In this document: piece by piece, positions 9,162 to 17,681 of the stretch
How the letters are laid out: each line of letters opens with the position of its first letter
Numbering within the stretch: position 1 is the first letter of the stretch
Assembly: GCA_963678275.1 (NCBI GenBank)
Contig: OY782765.1
Location: 3,596,001 to 3,660,000 of the forward strand
Source: G963677445 sp963678275
GTDB lineage: Bacteria; Bacteroidota; Ignavibacteria; Ignavibacteriales; Melioribacteraceae
Direction: 5' to 3'
Length of the DNA stretch: 64,000 bases
Translations under genes and position numbers: made by a program
The notes under the pieces: model-generated
The model's database searches: none
What the model saw: the letters and a program-made list of their open reading frames with translations, nothing else
Told to the model about the DNA's origin: nothing

Positions 9162-9755
9162 ATGGATGCTTTTACCGGAGAAATAAGACTTATCGGGTTT
9201 AACTTCCCTCCCGAAAAATGGCTTTTTTGTAATGGACAGATATTAGCTATCGATAAATATATGCAGCTTTATACACTTCTGGGTGAGCGATTCGGCGGGG
9301 ATGGAAGAACCACATTCGCGCTTCCCGACCTCAGGGGAAGAGTGCCTATTCATTCAGGTCAGGGACCCGGATTATCAAACCGGATTTTCGGCGAAAAATA
9401 TGGAGAAGAAACAGTAAAACTGGAATCCTCCCAGATGCCGATACATGATCACTCGATCAATATTAATAATCTGGATCTCTCAGCTTATGTTGAGCCAAAT
9501 TGTTACGTCGGATTCGGAGGTGATCAGACAACTCCGGAAAATAATTTCCCGGCGACCTCACCCGCCACAACAAAAATTTATTCCGGAACTCCCAATTCAA
9601 CAATGGGAAAAACCGATATAAATGTATTCCTGGCAAAAACGATACATGAAATTACTACTGAAGCGGGAGATAACATTGAACATGAAAATACGCAGCCCTC
9701 AATAGCCTTAAATTATATGATCTGTTATGATGGCATCTTTCCACCACGCTCTTAA
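9162..9755 (+). CDS. Phage tail collar domain protein (paralogue 6)
   Basis: This 197-residue collar-domain protein has an AGAGGAG ribosome site. It shows GEIRLIGFNFPP, W-LFCNGQIL, FGGDGRTTFALPDLRGRVP, MPIHDHS (H-D-H instead of H-T-H) and the terminal QPSIALNYMICYDGIFPPR. The central block reads C-YVGFGGDQTTPENNFPATSP, a different sub-type from paralogues 1-5. It is closely related to paralogue 7, about 390 bp downstream. The upstream stretch TTTATAATTATATTCTTTAATTAA is also shared with that gene, so gene and promoter were duplicated together. Confidence 0.85.
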   Translation: MDAFTGEIRLIGFNFPPEKWLFCNGQILAIDKYMQLYTLLGERFGGDGRTTFALPDLRGRVPIHSGQGPGLSNRIFGEKYGEETVKLESSQMPIHDHSININNLDLSAYVEPNCYVGFGGDQTTPENNFPATSPATTKIYSGTPNSTMGKTDINVFLAKTIHEITTEAGDNIEHENTQPSIALNYMICYDGIFPPRS

Positions 9756-10144
9756 ACGGGCCGGAGATAAAGGAAAACGGAGGAGTAAGAGAAAGACTTT
9801 TTACTCAGGTTTTGCATTTTGGTCCTGGTTATGCCGGCATAAAAATGAGAAAATAATTTTCTTTTAGTTATAAGGTTTGGCTGATTGCCGGGTTGGATTT
9901 GGATTCGTTTTATATTTGCATCTGGTTTAATATCATTTTCAGGGTATATGCTGAAAATTTTTTCGGATCACTCCTCCTTCCCAAGATATCTCCGCCATTT
10001 CTTTTACACGGCGTTCAGGTAAAATTCAACATCGCTATGACCGCCAATTAGACAAGGAATATTGAGAGATTTGTTATTATTATCAATCATATTATTCCGC
10101 GCATAGTTTATCATTATATTCTTTAATTAATCAAAAGGAAAATC
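9756..10144. other. Intergenic region between duplicated collar genes
   Basis: No gene is visible in 389 bp. The last 60 bp (about 10085-10144) repeats the sequence before paralogue 6 (TTTATCATTATATTCTTTAATTAA and A-rich leader) and is the likely promoter/leader of paralogue 7. The rest shows nothing recognisable. Confidence 0.5.
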
Positions 10145-10738
10145 ATGGGCGCTTTTATCGGAGAAATACGACTTAGCGGGTTTAACTTCCTCCCGCATAA
10201 CTGGCTTTCTTGCAATGGACAGATATTAGCTATCAACAAATATGTAGCCCTTTATACACTTCTGGGCGTGCGATTCGGCGGGGATGGAAGAAACACATTC
10301 GGGCTTCCCGATCTCAGGGGAAGAGCGCCTGTTCATTCAGGTCATGGACCCGAATTAACAAACAGGATTTACGGAGAAATATATGGAGAAGAAACAGTAA
10401 CACTGGATACTTCCCAGATGCCGGTTCATGATCATGCGGTCAATATAAATAGTCTGGATCTCTCAGCTTCCTTTGTTCCACATTGTCAAATCGGTTTTTC
10501 GGGTGATCAGACAACTCCCGCGCATAATTACCTGGCGACCTCGCCCGCCACAACAAAAATTTATTCCAAAATTCCCAATTCAACAATGGGAAAAACGGAT
10601 GTTAAAGTAAACCTGGATAAACCGATACATGAAATTACCACAGAAGCGGGAGGCAATATTGAACATGAAAATATGCAGCCCTCACTCGCGTTAAATTATA
10701 TGATCTGTTATAATGGCATCTATCCGCAGCATCCCTAA
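10145..10738 (+). CDS. Phage tail collar domain protein (paralogue 7)
   Basis: This 197-residue sister of paralogue 6 keeps the same frame length and motifs: GEIRLSGFNFLP, W-LSCNGQIL, FGGDGRNTFGLPDLRGRAP, MPVHDHA, the terminal QPSLALNYMICYNGIYP. The central block is diverged to C-QIGFSGDQTTPAHNYLATSP. Differences concentrate in the loops between the conserved scaffold motifs, consistent with diversifying surface positions (visual impression, not tested). The ribosome site AAAAGGAAAA is weaker than in paralogue 6. Confidence 0.85.
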   Translation: MGAFIGEIRLSGFNFLPHNWLSCNGQILAINKYVALYTLLGVRFGGDGRNTFGLPDLRGRAPVHSGHGPELTNRIYGEIYGEETVTLDTSQMPVHDHAVNINSLDLSASFVPHCQIGFSGDQTTPAHNYLATSPATTKIYSKIPNSTMGKTDVKVNLDKPIHEITTEAGGNIEHENMQPSLALNYMICYNGIYPQHP

Positions 10739-10884
10739 ATGAGCCGGAGATTAAGGAATACGAAGGACCGATAATATAAGATACCCTGCCAATTAAGATT
10801 TCGCGTATAATGGAAGGAAACTGATGAAATGCGTAAAGGCCATTATATGTTCTCGGCGGAGCAAGAGTCAATAAAAATTGTCAT

Positions 10885-11376
10885 CCATTTATTACTTGAC
10901 AAAGTCTTTTCTTTGCCATACGTGATGTATTAAAAAATTAAAATTCTATCGATCCGGGTTTATCGAGGATGTCTTAAGGTGTTTGATTATCCGGGGTGGT
11001 TGGTGAATCCTCTACAAGGATTTTGTCTCCTGGTTTCAACAATATTCTAACGTTCCGCACTAATTACTGCCGCTACAAGGCAAATGAAATAAAAAGAACC
11101 TTGTAGAGGTTCCCATTATTGCGATAGTCCCTCTGGGGTAGAATAGACCTCCTGGAAAACATCTCTGTAGGAGATGCATAAAATGGTGTTCAAATTAAAT
11201 CATTTTTGAAAATAATACAATGTCAATGTATTGGTTCAGTACACTATTCGATAAGATAAAGAAAGACCTGCCCAAGTTGTTCCCTTATCGAATTATCCCG
11301 CGATTTTATTTTGCTAATGCATCCGTGTAAGTTATTGTTTTTCTAACCGGGATCAGGAGTTCTGAATTAAAGGTAC
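10885..11376. mobile_element. Non-coding dispersed element, copy A
   Basis: About 490 bp with no open frame align over their whole length with 60412-60898. Shared landmarks are CCTCTACAAGGATTTTGTC, CGTTCCGCACTAAT, CTCTACAAGGCAAATG, AAAAAGAACCTTGTA and the perfect hairpin CATCTC-TGTAG-GAGATG. The element contains CTACAAGG/CCTTGTAG inverted motifs. Its right edge reads GATCAGGAGTTCTGAATTA, similar to the terminal repeat of the MITE starting at 11446. The left edge is not clear. It is bordered on the right by coding remnant of a toxin gene. Non-autonomous element is my inference. Confidence 0.55.
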
Positions 11377-12142
11377 AGATGGTTTGCGAAAAATCAGATT
11401 TGGAGCAAAAAGCCGGGGCAAACAGGGAGGAGTAAGAATTATATATTACAGGACTCCTGACATCAGAAACATAATGTATTGAAATAAAACAACATAGATT
11501 TTTTATTGCGTATATACGTATGCGACTGTTATTAGAAATTCTGTTAGAAAGAACATCGTTTATAATTTTTCTTTGCGTGATATAATCTAAAATTTACCTT
11601 AGCTGGTAAAGCGAGAACCAATGGGGATTGTCATTAATCTTACCAAATATATTTTGTAAAATATGCCCTTACTTTTTGTCTTGACACAAAAAGTAACTCT
11701 CCTGCGGCGAGCAGGCAAAAAAAGTCAAGACTGCAAAAAAATAAGCTAAAAATCAATTCTCTCCGCTAAAATGAAAGAACTCGGCACATAAAAAGACATG
11801 TGCCTCAAACAGCTTTCCTTTTTTAACGCTCCGTTCATTTGATTTTTTTAACGCTTATTTTTTTGAGGTCGCTTTAAAAGATAAAAACAATATTGAGAGA
11901 GGATAACGAAATATTCTTACTGTTATTATTCTGCCAGTTAATGGAAGAAGATGATAAAATAGTTGCATTTCAATATACGTGATGTCAGGAGCTCTGTATT
12001 AATTTTTGATGAAAAAGCAAAATTCTATCTTCTGACTTTATACGCAAAAAATGAAGTGACTGATCTGACAAATTCGCAAAAGGAAAAAATACAACAATTC
12101 ATGGAGGATTGGCGAAATGAACAAACGCGATCTTTTCTCTGA
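11366..12142 (+). pseudogene. RelE/HigB-like toxin gene interrupted by a MITE
   Basis: Two coding fragments of one toxin flank a 557-bp non-coding element. Before it, 11366-11446 reads IKGTDGLRKIRFGAKSRGKQ followed by GGVRIIY. After it, from about 12005 to the TGA at 12140-12142, it reads FDEKAKFYLLTLYAKNEVTD and on to a basic C-terminus. Joined, these give the GLRKxRF...GGVRxIYY...YLLTLYAKNE core of RelE/HigB-type mRNA interferases. The first ~45 residues are missing: element A ends right at the first fragment, with an in-frame stop at 11363. The antitoxin gene overlaps the 3' end. The toxin must be inactive. Confidence 0.8.
11446..12002. mobile_element. MITE-like element inside the toxin gene
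   Basis: The terminal inverted repeats are TATTACAGGACTCCTGACATC at the left end and the complement of GATGTCAGGAGCTCTGTATTA at the right (about 18 of 21 positions pair). A TA on each side suggests a 2-bp target duplication. There is no transposase frame. The interior holds a hairpin GTCTTGACACAAAAAGTAAC...AGTCAAGAC region of a type often seen repeated in Bacteroidota-like genomes. The left ~200 bp recur inverted at 47872-48060. It splits a toxin reading frame, which fixes both ends well. Confidence 0.7.
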
Positions 12143-12431
12143 ATTAATGTCGGCGTTTTCAGATGCCAAAAATCATGATCGGGGTGAATTGACTTTGAGA
12201 AGCCATAATATCGAGCTTCCCAAACAATTAAGTCTTTCCCCCGGAGAAATAAAAGAGATAAGAACGATATATAATATGTCCAGAGCTATTTTTGCCCGAT
12301 ACTTACATACTTCCAGCCGGACACTCGAAAATTGGGAACAGGGAAGAAACAAACCAAATGAACAGGCAATTACCTTACTCCATCTGGTCAGAAATCACCC
12401 TGAAATCCTTCGGCATATCGCTTCACTATAG
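12117..12431 (+). CDS. HTH antitoxin (HigA/NadS-like) without functional toxin
   Basis: This 104-residue DNA-binding protein has the helix-turn-helix at about residues 48-90 (LSPGEIKEIRTIYNMSRAIF, then LHTSSRTLENWEQGRNKP), the arrangement of antitoxins encoded after RelE/HigB-type toxins. GGAGGATTGGCGAA precedes the ATG, which lies 26 bp inside the toxin's 3' end, as in intact toxin-first modules. The partner toxin is broken by a MITE, so this is an orphan antitoxin. It could still repress its own promoter, if one survives the insertion, or neutralise related toxins elsewhere. Confidence 0.82.
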   Translation: MNKRDLFSELMSAFSDAKNHDRGELTLRSHNIELPKQLSLSPGEIKEIRTIYNMSRAIFARYLHTSSRTLENWEQGRNKPNEQAITLLHLVRNHPEILRHIASL

Positions 12432-12487
12432 AACTCAGACAGACACACAGGCGAAACCTCTTCCACCCAAAAAACCGGATTGCGATA

Positions 12488-13573
12488 TCACTCCTCAACG
12501 ATATATGGGTAATTTTTAATCTTATCTGTGCTGAAAATAAATGGAATAAGGGTTTCTCTGCCAAAAAGCATCCCATAGGCGAAAGAATGAGCGCCGTAAA
12601 GAATCGTTTTCGCGTTGTATCCCAATATTTTCAGATATGCCGCCACAAAGGCGCTTTCATGTCCCGATGTACTGTAAACGCCCACCGGTCTGTCCGAAGG
12701 AACGGTCTGCAGATATGAAATGCTTCGCAGGTCATTCAGCACCCAGTTGTTGTACCACACTGTTCCAACAGGATGACTGGGGGCATCAAATTCACTCGGT
12801 TTTCCTCCCATATATTTTAATCCGTCATTTCCGTAACACATAATATAACCTCTAACCTGTTCTCCCTGGTCGCTGGTGAACATCCGGTCGGCAATTTCAT
12901 TCATGTCGATTGTAATATTGGAATTTTCAGTGTCGTCAAGTAAAAAAGGTTCATTGAGCAGATCTGTAATTCTTGCTTCAATCACTCCCCCTATATCGGA
13001 GTTGCCGAATCTTTCTCCAATGCCGGCAAAATGACTGTAATCAGGTTTTGGATTGGTATTATTATCCAGGTCGCCTATATAAAGACGATTGCTTACAACA
13101 TCCATCCAGCGGCCGGCAAAATCAAAATGCCATACCGACATACCAAATTTAAGTGTATATACATTCTGAATACCGTAAAGCTGCAGAAGGCAGTTATAAT
13201 AAGATGCCGCCTGCCCTGTTTCCGAGATCAGAATGATCTTTTCATAGATATCATAATTTATGTTTTGCAGGTAAGCAGCCAGCTCTGAATGATCGACATT
13301 TATAGCGTTTTCCACATGCCCGGCCCTGTAAAGAGTATCAACACGGATATCTATGATCAGGTAATCTGAAATATGCTCATATAATTCTTCAGCCTCTATT
13401 AAAGTAGGCATTTCCTGCGAGTTGATAAAGTCGCCCCGCTTTTCAAATTCGGTCAGAACTCTGGCAACATTATCAATTGTAATCTCATCCATCTCACTCG
13501 CCGGGTCTTCCATACAGCCGGAAAAGAATAATAACACAAATATTGCGCAAGCTATTGTTATTCTATAATTCAT
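12488..13573 (-). CDS. Lipoprotein with two inactive rhodanese-like domains
   Basis: This 361-residue protein has a lipoprotein signal (LLFFSGC, Cys20). The first rhodanese-like domain is at about residues 55-160 (YLIIDIRVDTLYRAGHVENA, then KIILISETGQAASYYN). The second is at about 200-350 (PVGVYSTSGHESAFVAAYLK). In active sulfurtransferases the loop after the fourth strand begins with a catalytic Cys. Both loops here start with Ser (around Ser117 and near residue 303), so neither domain should transfer sulfur. A structural or binding role at the cell envelope is more likely. It stands alone, about 200 bp downstream of the DUF4249 gene on the same strand. That gap holds a GGCTGAGCGGAGTCGAAGCC dispersed-repeat motif also seen at 43746. 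Confidence 0.75.
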   Translation of the reverse strand: MNYRITIACAIFVLLFFSGCMEDPASEMDEITIDNVARVLTEFEKRGDFINSQEMPTLIEAEELYEHISDYLIIDIRVDTLYRAGHVENAINVDHSELAAYLQNINYDIYEKIILISETGQAASYYNCLLQLYGIQNVYTLKFGMSVWHFDFAGRWMDVVSNRLYIGDLDNNTNPKPDYSHFAGIGERFGNSDIGGVIEARITDLLNEPFLLDDTENSNITIDMNEIADRMFTSDQGEQVRGYIMCYGNDGLKYMGGKPSEFDAPSHPVGTVWYNNWVLNDLRSISYLQTVPSDRPVGVYSTSGHESAFVAAYLKILGYNAKTILYGAHSFAYGMLFGRETLIPFIFSTDKIKNYPYIVEE

Positions 13574-13772
13574 TTATCTGCCTCCAAAATCGTAATCATA
13601 CTCTTAATCCGTATCAGTCTGAAAAAAACGCCAGTCCGGAGGCTGAGCGGAGTCGAAGCCCCGCCGCTGGTTCCGACACCAAGGGAAAATTTGAGCGATG
13701 GGAGTAATGCCGAACCCCGGGGATTACGATTATGATTTATATTTTTAAATATCATATTATATACTCTGCCGG

Positions 13773-14579
13773 TTAAAATGCTCTTACCAGCTCACTTTCA
13801 GCCATCGCGACAAACATACCTATTACATTTTCACCATGGACATTCCATACGACGGGATTGCCTCCCTGCGAAAAAGTATTCTCCACAATTCTGCTGTTTG
13901 CTTTTGTCTGAAAATAATCGAGATATTCATTGTCGAAAGAAAATACCTGGATATATAAACGGTTCCTGAAAGGATATACACTGTATTCCTCCGGAATTTC
14001 ATCGGTTCTGACAGGAATGGTAATGGGAAACTCAGAATCGGGATCAATTATCGAATGAAAATCCTCAGCTCTCGACATTGTTTCAAGTCCGTCATTCGAA
14101 AGCGCCCAGGCGGCGCCATATACTTCACCGGAATTTGAACGGATATTACACTGAAGGTAATTATCGGCGTTAAATTTCACCTCGTTCGGATCAGGTATAG
14201 CCGGGGCGATTGTGCTCGCGTATACCTCCCTTCCTCCAGCGTCGGCAAAGAGCTCATACCTGTTGCCTTCCTCAATTATCAGCGGATATGTTGTTTTATA
14301 TACACCCGCCGAATCATAGATTAATGGTATTACCTGCACATCATTGACCCGGATATAAGCCACAGCGTCTGTTATTTCCCCTGTTTCAGTACTGTAAATT
14401 TGATCGAGGGGAATTGTTCTGGTAAGGGTCACTCCGTCAAAAGCCTCACCTGTCCTGAGCTCCCCCCTTACAACTGTATATTCAGCGAAAGGAATAGGGG
14501 CGTTGATAGTTTCGTCCGAATCACATCCTGTAATCAGCAGAAACAACGGGACAAACAATAGTACTATTATCTTTTTCAT
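13773..14579 (-). CDS. DUF4249 lipoprotein
   Basis: This 268-residue lipoprotein (LFLLITGC, Cys19) has the DUF4249 layout: an early VVRGELRTGEAFDGVTLTR strand pair, then DAVAYIRVNDVQVI, YKTTYPLIIEEGNRYEL and VYASTIAPAIPDP. DUF4249 proteins are regularly encoded next to TonB-dependent receptors, where they are thought to be surface partners of the receptor. The receptor gene ends 7 bp upstream, so the two are co-translated. The substrate is unknown and no glycan-degrading enzyme is nearby. Confidence 0.85.
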   Translation of the reverse strand: MKKIIVLLFVPLFLLITGCDSDETINAPIPFAEYTVVRGELRTGEAFDGVTLTRTIPLDQIYSTETGEITDAVAYIRVNDVQVIPLIYDSAGVYKTTYPLIIEEGNRYELFADAGGREVYASTIAPAIPDPNEVKFNADNYLQCNIRSNSGEVYGAAWALSNDGLETMSRAEDFHSIIDPDSEFPITIPVRTDEIPEEYSVYPFRNRLYIQVFSFDNEYLDYFQTKANSRIVENTFSQGGNPVVWNVHGENVIGMFVAMAESELVRAF

Positions 14580-14586
14580 TTAACCC

Positions 14587-16926
14587 CTAAAATTTAATAT
14601 TAAATCCAATTGTGGGAAGCAGCGGAAAAAGGGTGATCTGCTTAAGTTCCGGAATTCTGATCGTCTCACCGCCCGATTCAACTGTTTTATATGAAATATA
14701 ATGAGCAAAAGGATTTTTCCGGTTATATACATTATATATGTTCAGATATACCTGCACGGGAAGTTCATACATTTTAAACTTATATGTGATATTCAGGTCA
14801 AGTTTGTGATAATCGGGGAGTTTGTATTCATTTCGTTCAGTATAGTTTAACTGTAGTCCCGGGTCATCATCAAGGCCTATATTATCAAAAACAAATTGTC
14901 CTGTCGGGAATGTAAATCCCTGCCCCGAGGCAAATAACCAGGTCATCCCTATATTCCAGTTTTCATTTATCCTGTAAGCAAGCACAACCGAAACATCATG
15001 CCTGCGGTCATATCTCGGCGCGAATATCTGACCTCCGTTAAGGTCGTCAAATCTTCTTTTTGTCCAGGAAAGAGTGTAACCGAGCCATCCTGTAAGATCG
15101 CCGGCTCTTTTGTTAAAGAAAAACTCGACGCCATAAGATTCCCCTTCACCCTCGACAAACTGGTCTTCGATTGATCCGTCGAGAACATTCATATTGGGAG
15201 CGTCCCTGAATTCATGCAGATTTTCCATATCCTTGTAATATCCCTCAAGAGATATTACATATCTGCTTTCATCAAATGAAAAATCAAATCCGCCGACATA
15301 CTGCTCCGATCTTCCCGGGTTGACCTTCCTCGTTGAGGGGAACCAGAGATCGGTCGGAAGAGAAATATCATTCCTTACTATAAGATGCAGAAACTGGTGG
15401 GCGATCGCGTAGGCTCCCTTCAGGAATATGTTATCGGTGATAGCGAATGACGCTGACACACGCGGCTCAACCTTAAAAAATTTGCGGTTCCTGAAATAAT
15501 AAAATCTTCCCCCGACATTTGTTTTAAGTCTCGAACCTATCTGCGATTCAAACTGAAGATACCCGGCAGCTTCTATTGCCGTAATTTCAGTTTCGGCGAA
15601 AGGATCCGATTCGAGAAGAATATTATATTCGTCGTTATAGATCAGTCCGTAATCATGGTAAGCAAGTTCGAATCCCAGTTTCGTCGTATGATTCTCATGC
15701 ATTCTGATCTCAACATCCTGCTTGAGCATTAAATCGCTGAGATTTGTCAGGGAATAATAATCGGCTGAAGAAACCGCCGAAAATTTATCATTTAATTTCG
15801 ACTCAAATTTGTAATTGATATAACTGATATTGGTGTTGGAAAACATCGACTTGGTATTGATCTGAAGCCAGTTTAAACTGAGTGTGGTATTCTTCCAGTT
15901 GATATCATAATCGCTGTCTTCCGAACCTGAGGCGCTGTAAAGTTTATCGCTGCTGTACATCGCCGAAATCCCCAGGTAAGATGTCTCCGAGAGATTATAA
16001 TTAAGCTTTGTATTGATATCAAAAAAATTGTACCGCGGAATTCCGGCGCTCTGGTCAACTCCCTGCTGTATTTTATCATAATACATTGTCCTTCCCGAAA
16101 GTATATAGGTGGAGTTTTTCTCCATCGGACCTTCAAACGTAAAATGGGAGTTAATAATGCCAACACCCGCGACGCCTTTAAATTTTTCCTTGGTTCCGGA
16201 ACGAAGCTTCACATCAAGCACACTGGAAAGCCTTCCCCCATATTCGGCTGGGAACGCTCCTTTCATCAGCCGGATATCTCTTATCGCGTTGCTATTGAAT
16301 GTGCTGGCGAAATTACCGAGGTGAGCCGGATTATACAATATAACTCCGTCAACAAGGGTGAGAGTCTGATCGGGTGAGCCTCCTCTCACATAAAGGCCGC
16401 TGGAAAGTTCGGAAGCGGTATTTACCCCCGGCAGATGCTGCAGCATCTTAAGAAGATCAACCTCGCCCGAAAGTGACGGAAGCTGCTCAAGAAGTTCGGG
16501 GGCTATATCTATCGCGCTTACCGGGTCCTGCTTTTCCTTTTCACCTTTTACGATAACCTCTTTGAGCTTAATTTCCTCTTCATTCATTTCAATATTGAGG
16601 TTCATCGCTCCCCTGGTCACCGTAACATTCAAATCTTTAATTACCGGTTTGAATCCAATACTGCGGGCGATTAAAAAATATTTGCCAATCCCCACCCTGG
16701 GGATCACATAAAAACCATAGCTGTTTGTGCTCGCTCCCCTGTATGGAGGTGAGTCGGTTGAAATACTGTCTTTATACAGCAGGATGTTTACACCTATCAA
16801 AGCTTCCCCGGTCGCTTCATTGGTTATGAACCCGGATACTTTCATATCATTTTCCTGCGAATACAAATAACTAAGTGGAGCTGAAATAATCAACAGCACT
16901 AATAGTAGAATAATTTTCCTATACAC
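14587..16926 (-). CDS. TonB-dependent outer-membrane receptor
   Basis: This 779-residue outer-membrane receptor has a signal peptide at residues 1-23. A carboxypeptidase-regulatory-like domain follows at about 28-115 (VSGFITNEATGEALIGVNI, then NSYGFYVIPRVGIGKYFLIA). The plug is at about 125-245 (LPGVNTASELSSGLYVRGGS, VDGVILYNPAHLGNF, FPAEYGGRLSSVLDVK), and a 22-strand-type barrel ends in the aromatic TIGFNIKF. It imports an unknown ligand with energy from TonB-ExbBD, none of which is encoded here. It forms an operon with the downstream DUF4249 lipoprotein. The first ATG follows a 195-bp spacer with no other gene. Confidence 0.92.
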   Translation of the reverse strand: MYRKIILLLVLLIISAPLSYLYSQENDMKVSGFITNEATGEALIGVNILLYKDSISTDSPPYRGASTNSYGFYVIPRVGIGKYFLIARSIGFKPVIKDLNVTVTRGAMNLNIEMNEEEIKLKEVIVKGEKEKQDPVSAIDIAPELLEQLPSLSGEVDLLKMLQHLPGVNTASELSSGLYVRGGSPDQTLTLVDGVILYNPAHLGNFASTFNSNAIRDIRLMKGAFPAEYGGRLSSVLDVKLRSGTKEKFKGVAGVGIINSHFTFEGPMEKNSTYILSGRTMYYDKIQQGVDQSAGIPRYNFFDINTKLNYNLSETSYLGISAMYSSDKLYSASGSEDSDYDINWKNTTLSLNWLQINTKSMFSNTNISYINYKFESKLNDKFSAVSSADYYSLTNLSDLMLKQDVEIRMHENHTTKLGFELAYHDYGLIYNDEYNILLESDPFAETEITAIEAAGYLQFESQIGSRLKTNVGGRFYYFRNRKFFKVEPRVSASFAITDNIFLKGAYAIAHQFLHLIVRNDISLPTDLWFPSTRKVNPGRSEQYVGGFDFSFDESRYVISLEGYYKDMENLHEFRDAPNMNVLDGSIEDQFVEGEGESYGVEFFFNKRAGDLTGWLGYTLSWTKRRFDDLNGGQIFAPRYDRRHDVSVVLAYRINENWNIGMTWLFASGQGFTFPTGQFVFDNIGLDDDPGLQLNYTERNEYKLPDYHKLDLNITYKFKMYELPVQVYLNIYNVYNRKNPFAHYISYKTVESGGETIRIPELKQITLFPLLPTIGFNIKF

Positions 16927-17121
16927 CTCGTTTCCCGTTAATAAGTATAATGAAGATATAATTTATTGTAATATTCAATCATTTTCAAGGTAGTTTTTTG
17001 AAACCATTGGAAGGCGAATTTATTTCGTAATTTTTTTGGGAAAGAATTTTATGATAGTATCACTCTGTTTCAGAGTTAAATAACACTGCTGAAGAATGTC
17101 CGAATTTGATCCGGAATCTTT

Positions 17122-17670
17122 TTACTTGGAGGGTATCAATTTTTTATATAAGAATACACCTAAAATTTTTAAGCCCTTCACCCGGCCTGTTTTCCTGAAT
17201 CCGGCTTTTTCTATGCCCCTGATCGAAGCAATATTATCAGAGTCAACAGATATATAAGCTCCCCCATTTTTCACCTTTATTTCTTCAGCAATTTTGCCAA
17301 TTACATATGGATATATTGATTTACCTTTAAACTGATCAGCAGTTAAACAATCGCCAATAACAGGAAAACCGGTATTCAACCCAAATTGAGCTGGCAAAAG
17401 AACATCATACATAAGCCATGATTCATGAGCATATTTATCTTCAGCGTAAAATATATAACAAAATTTCCCACCTGAAAGCCTGTTGTCAATATTTTTTATA
17501 CCAGGCTTTTTTTCACTATCGAATTTTTCCAACCTGACTTCACATTTCAGCTTATGTGGAATTATCTTCATATTTTCGCAAGTTTCATAAACAAAAAGGT
17601 CGATTCTTCTTAAGCGTATTAGTGATAAAAGTTCACCAATATTTGTATTCCGCAATCTTTTTATTATCAT
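17122..17670 (-). CDS. GNAT-like acetyltransferase
   Basis: The C-terminal half has the acetyl-CoA-binding pattern of GNAT enzymes (GKSIYPYVIGKIAEEI in place of the Q/RxxGxG/A loop, then VDSDNIASIRGIEKAGFRKT). The N-terminal half is unusual. I choose the internal ATG at 17670 (182 residues, AAGAG 8 bases upstream). It leaves a 11-bp gap after the preceding gene, whereas the ATG at 17727 would overlap that gene by 46 bp. It is third in a FemAB-like / deacetylase-like / acetyltransferase operon, so envelope-polysaccharide modification is a reasonable guess. The acceptor is unknown. Confidence 0.65.
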   Translation of the reverse strand: MIIKRLRNTNIGELLSLIRLRRIDLFVYETCENMKIIPHKLKCEVRLEKFDSEKKPGIKNIDNRLSGGKFCYIFYAEDKYAHESWLMYDVLLPAQFGLNTGFPVIGDCLTADQFKGKSIYPYVIGKIAEEIKVKNGGAYISVDSDNIASIRGIEKAGFRKTGRVKGLKILGVFLYKKLIPSK

Positions 17671-17681
17671 ATTTTTTGCTC

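Noticed and set aside
167..10738. A prophage, suggested by seven tail-collar-domain genes
   Set aside because: No integrase, terminase, capsid, portal, sheath, baseplate or lysis gene is present among or around them; interleaved genes are T9SS-type and beta-helix proteins.
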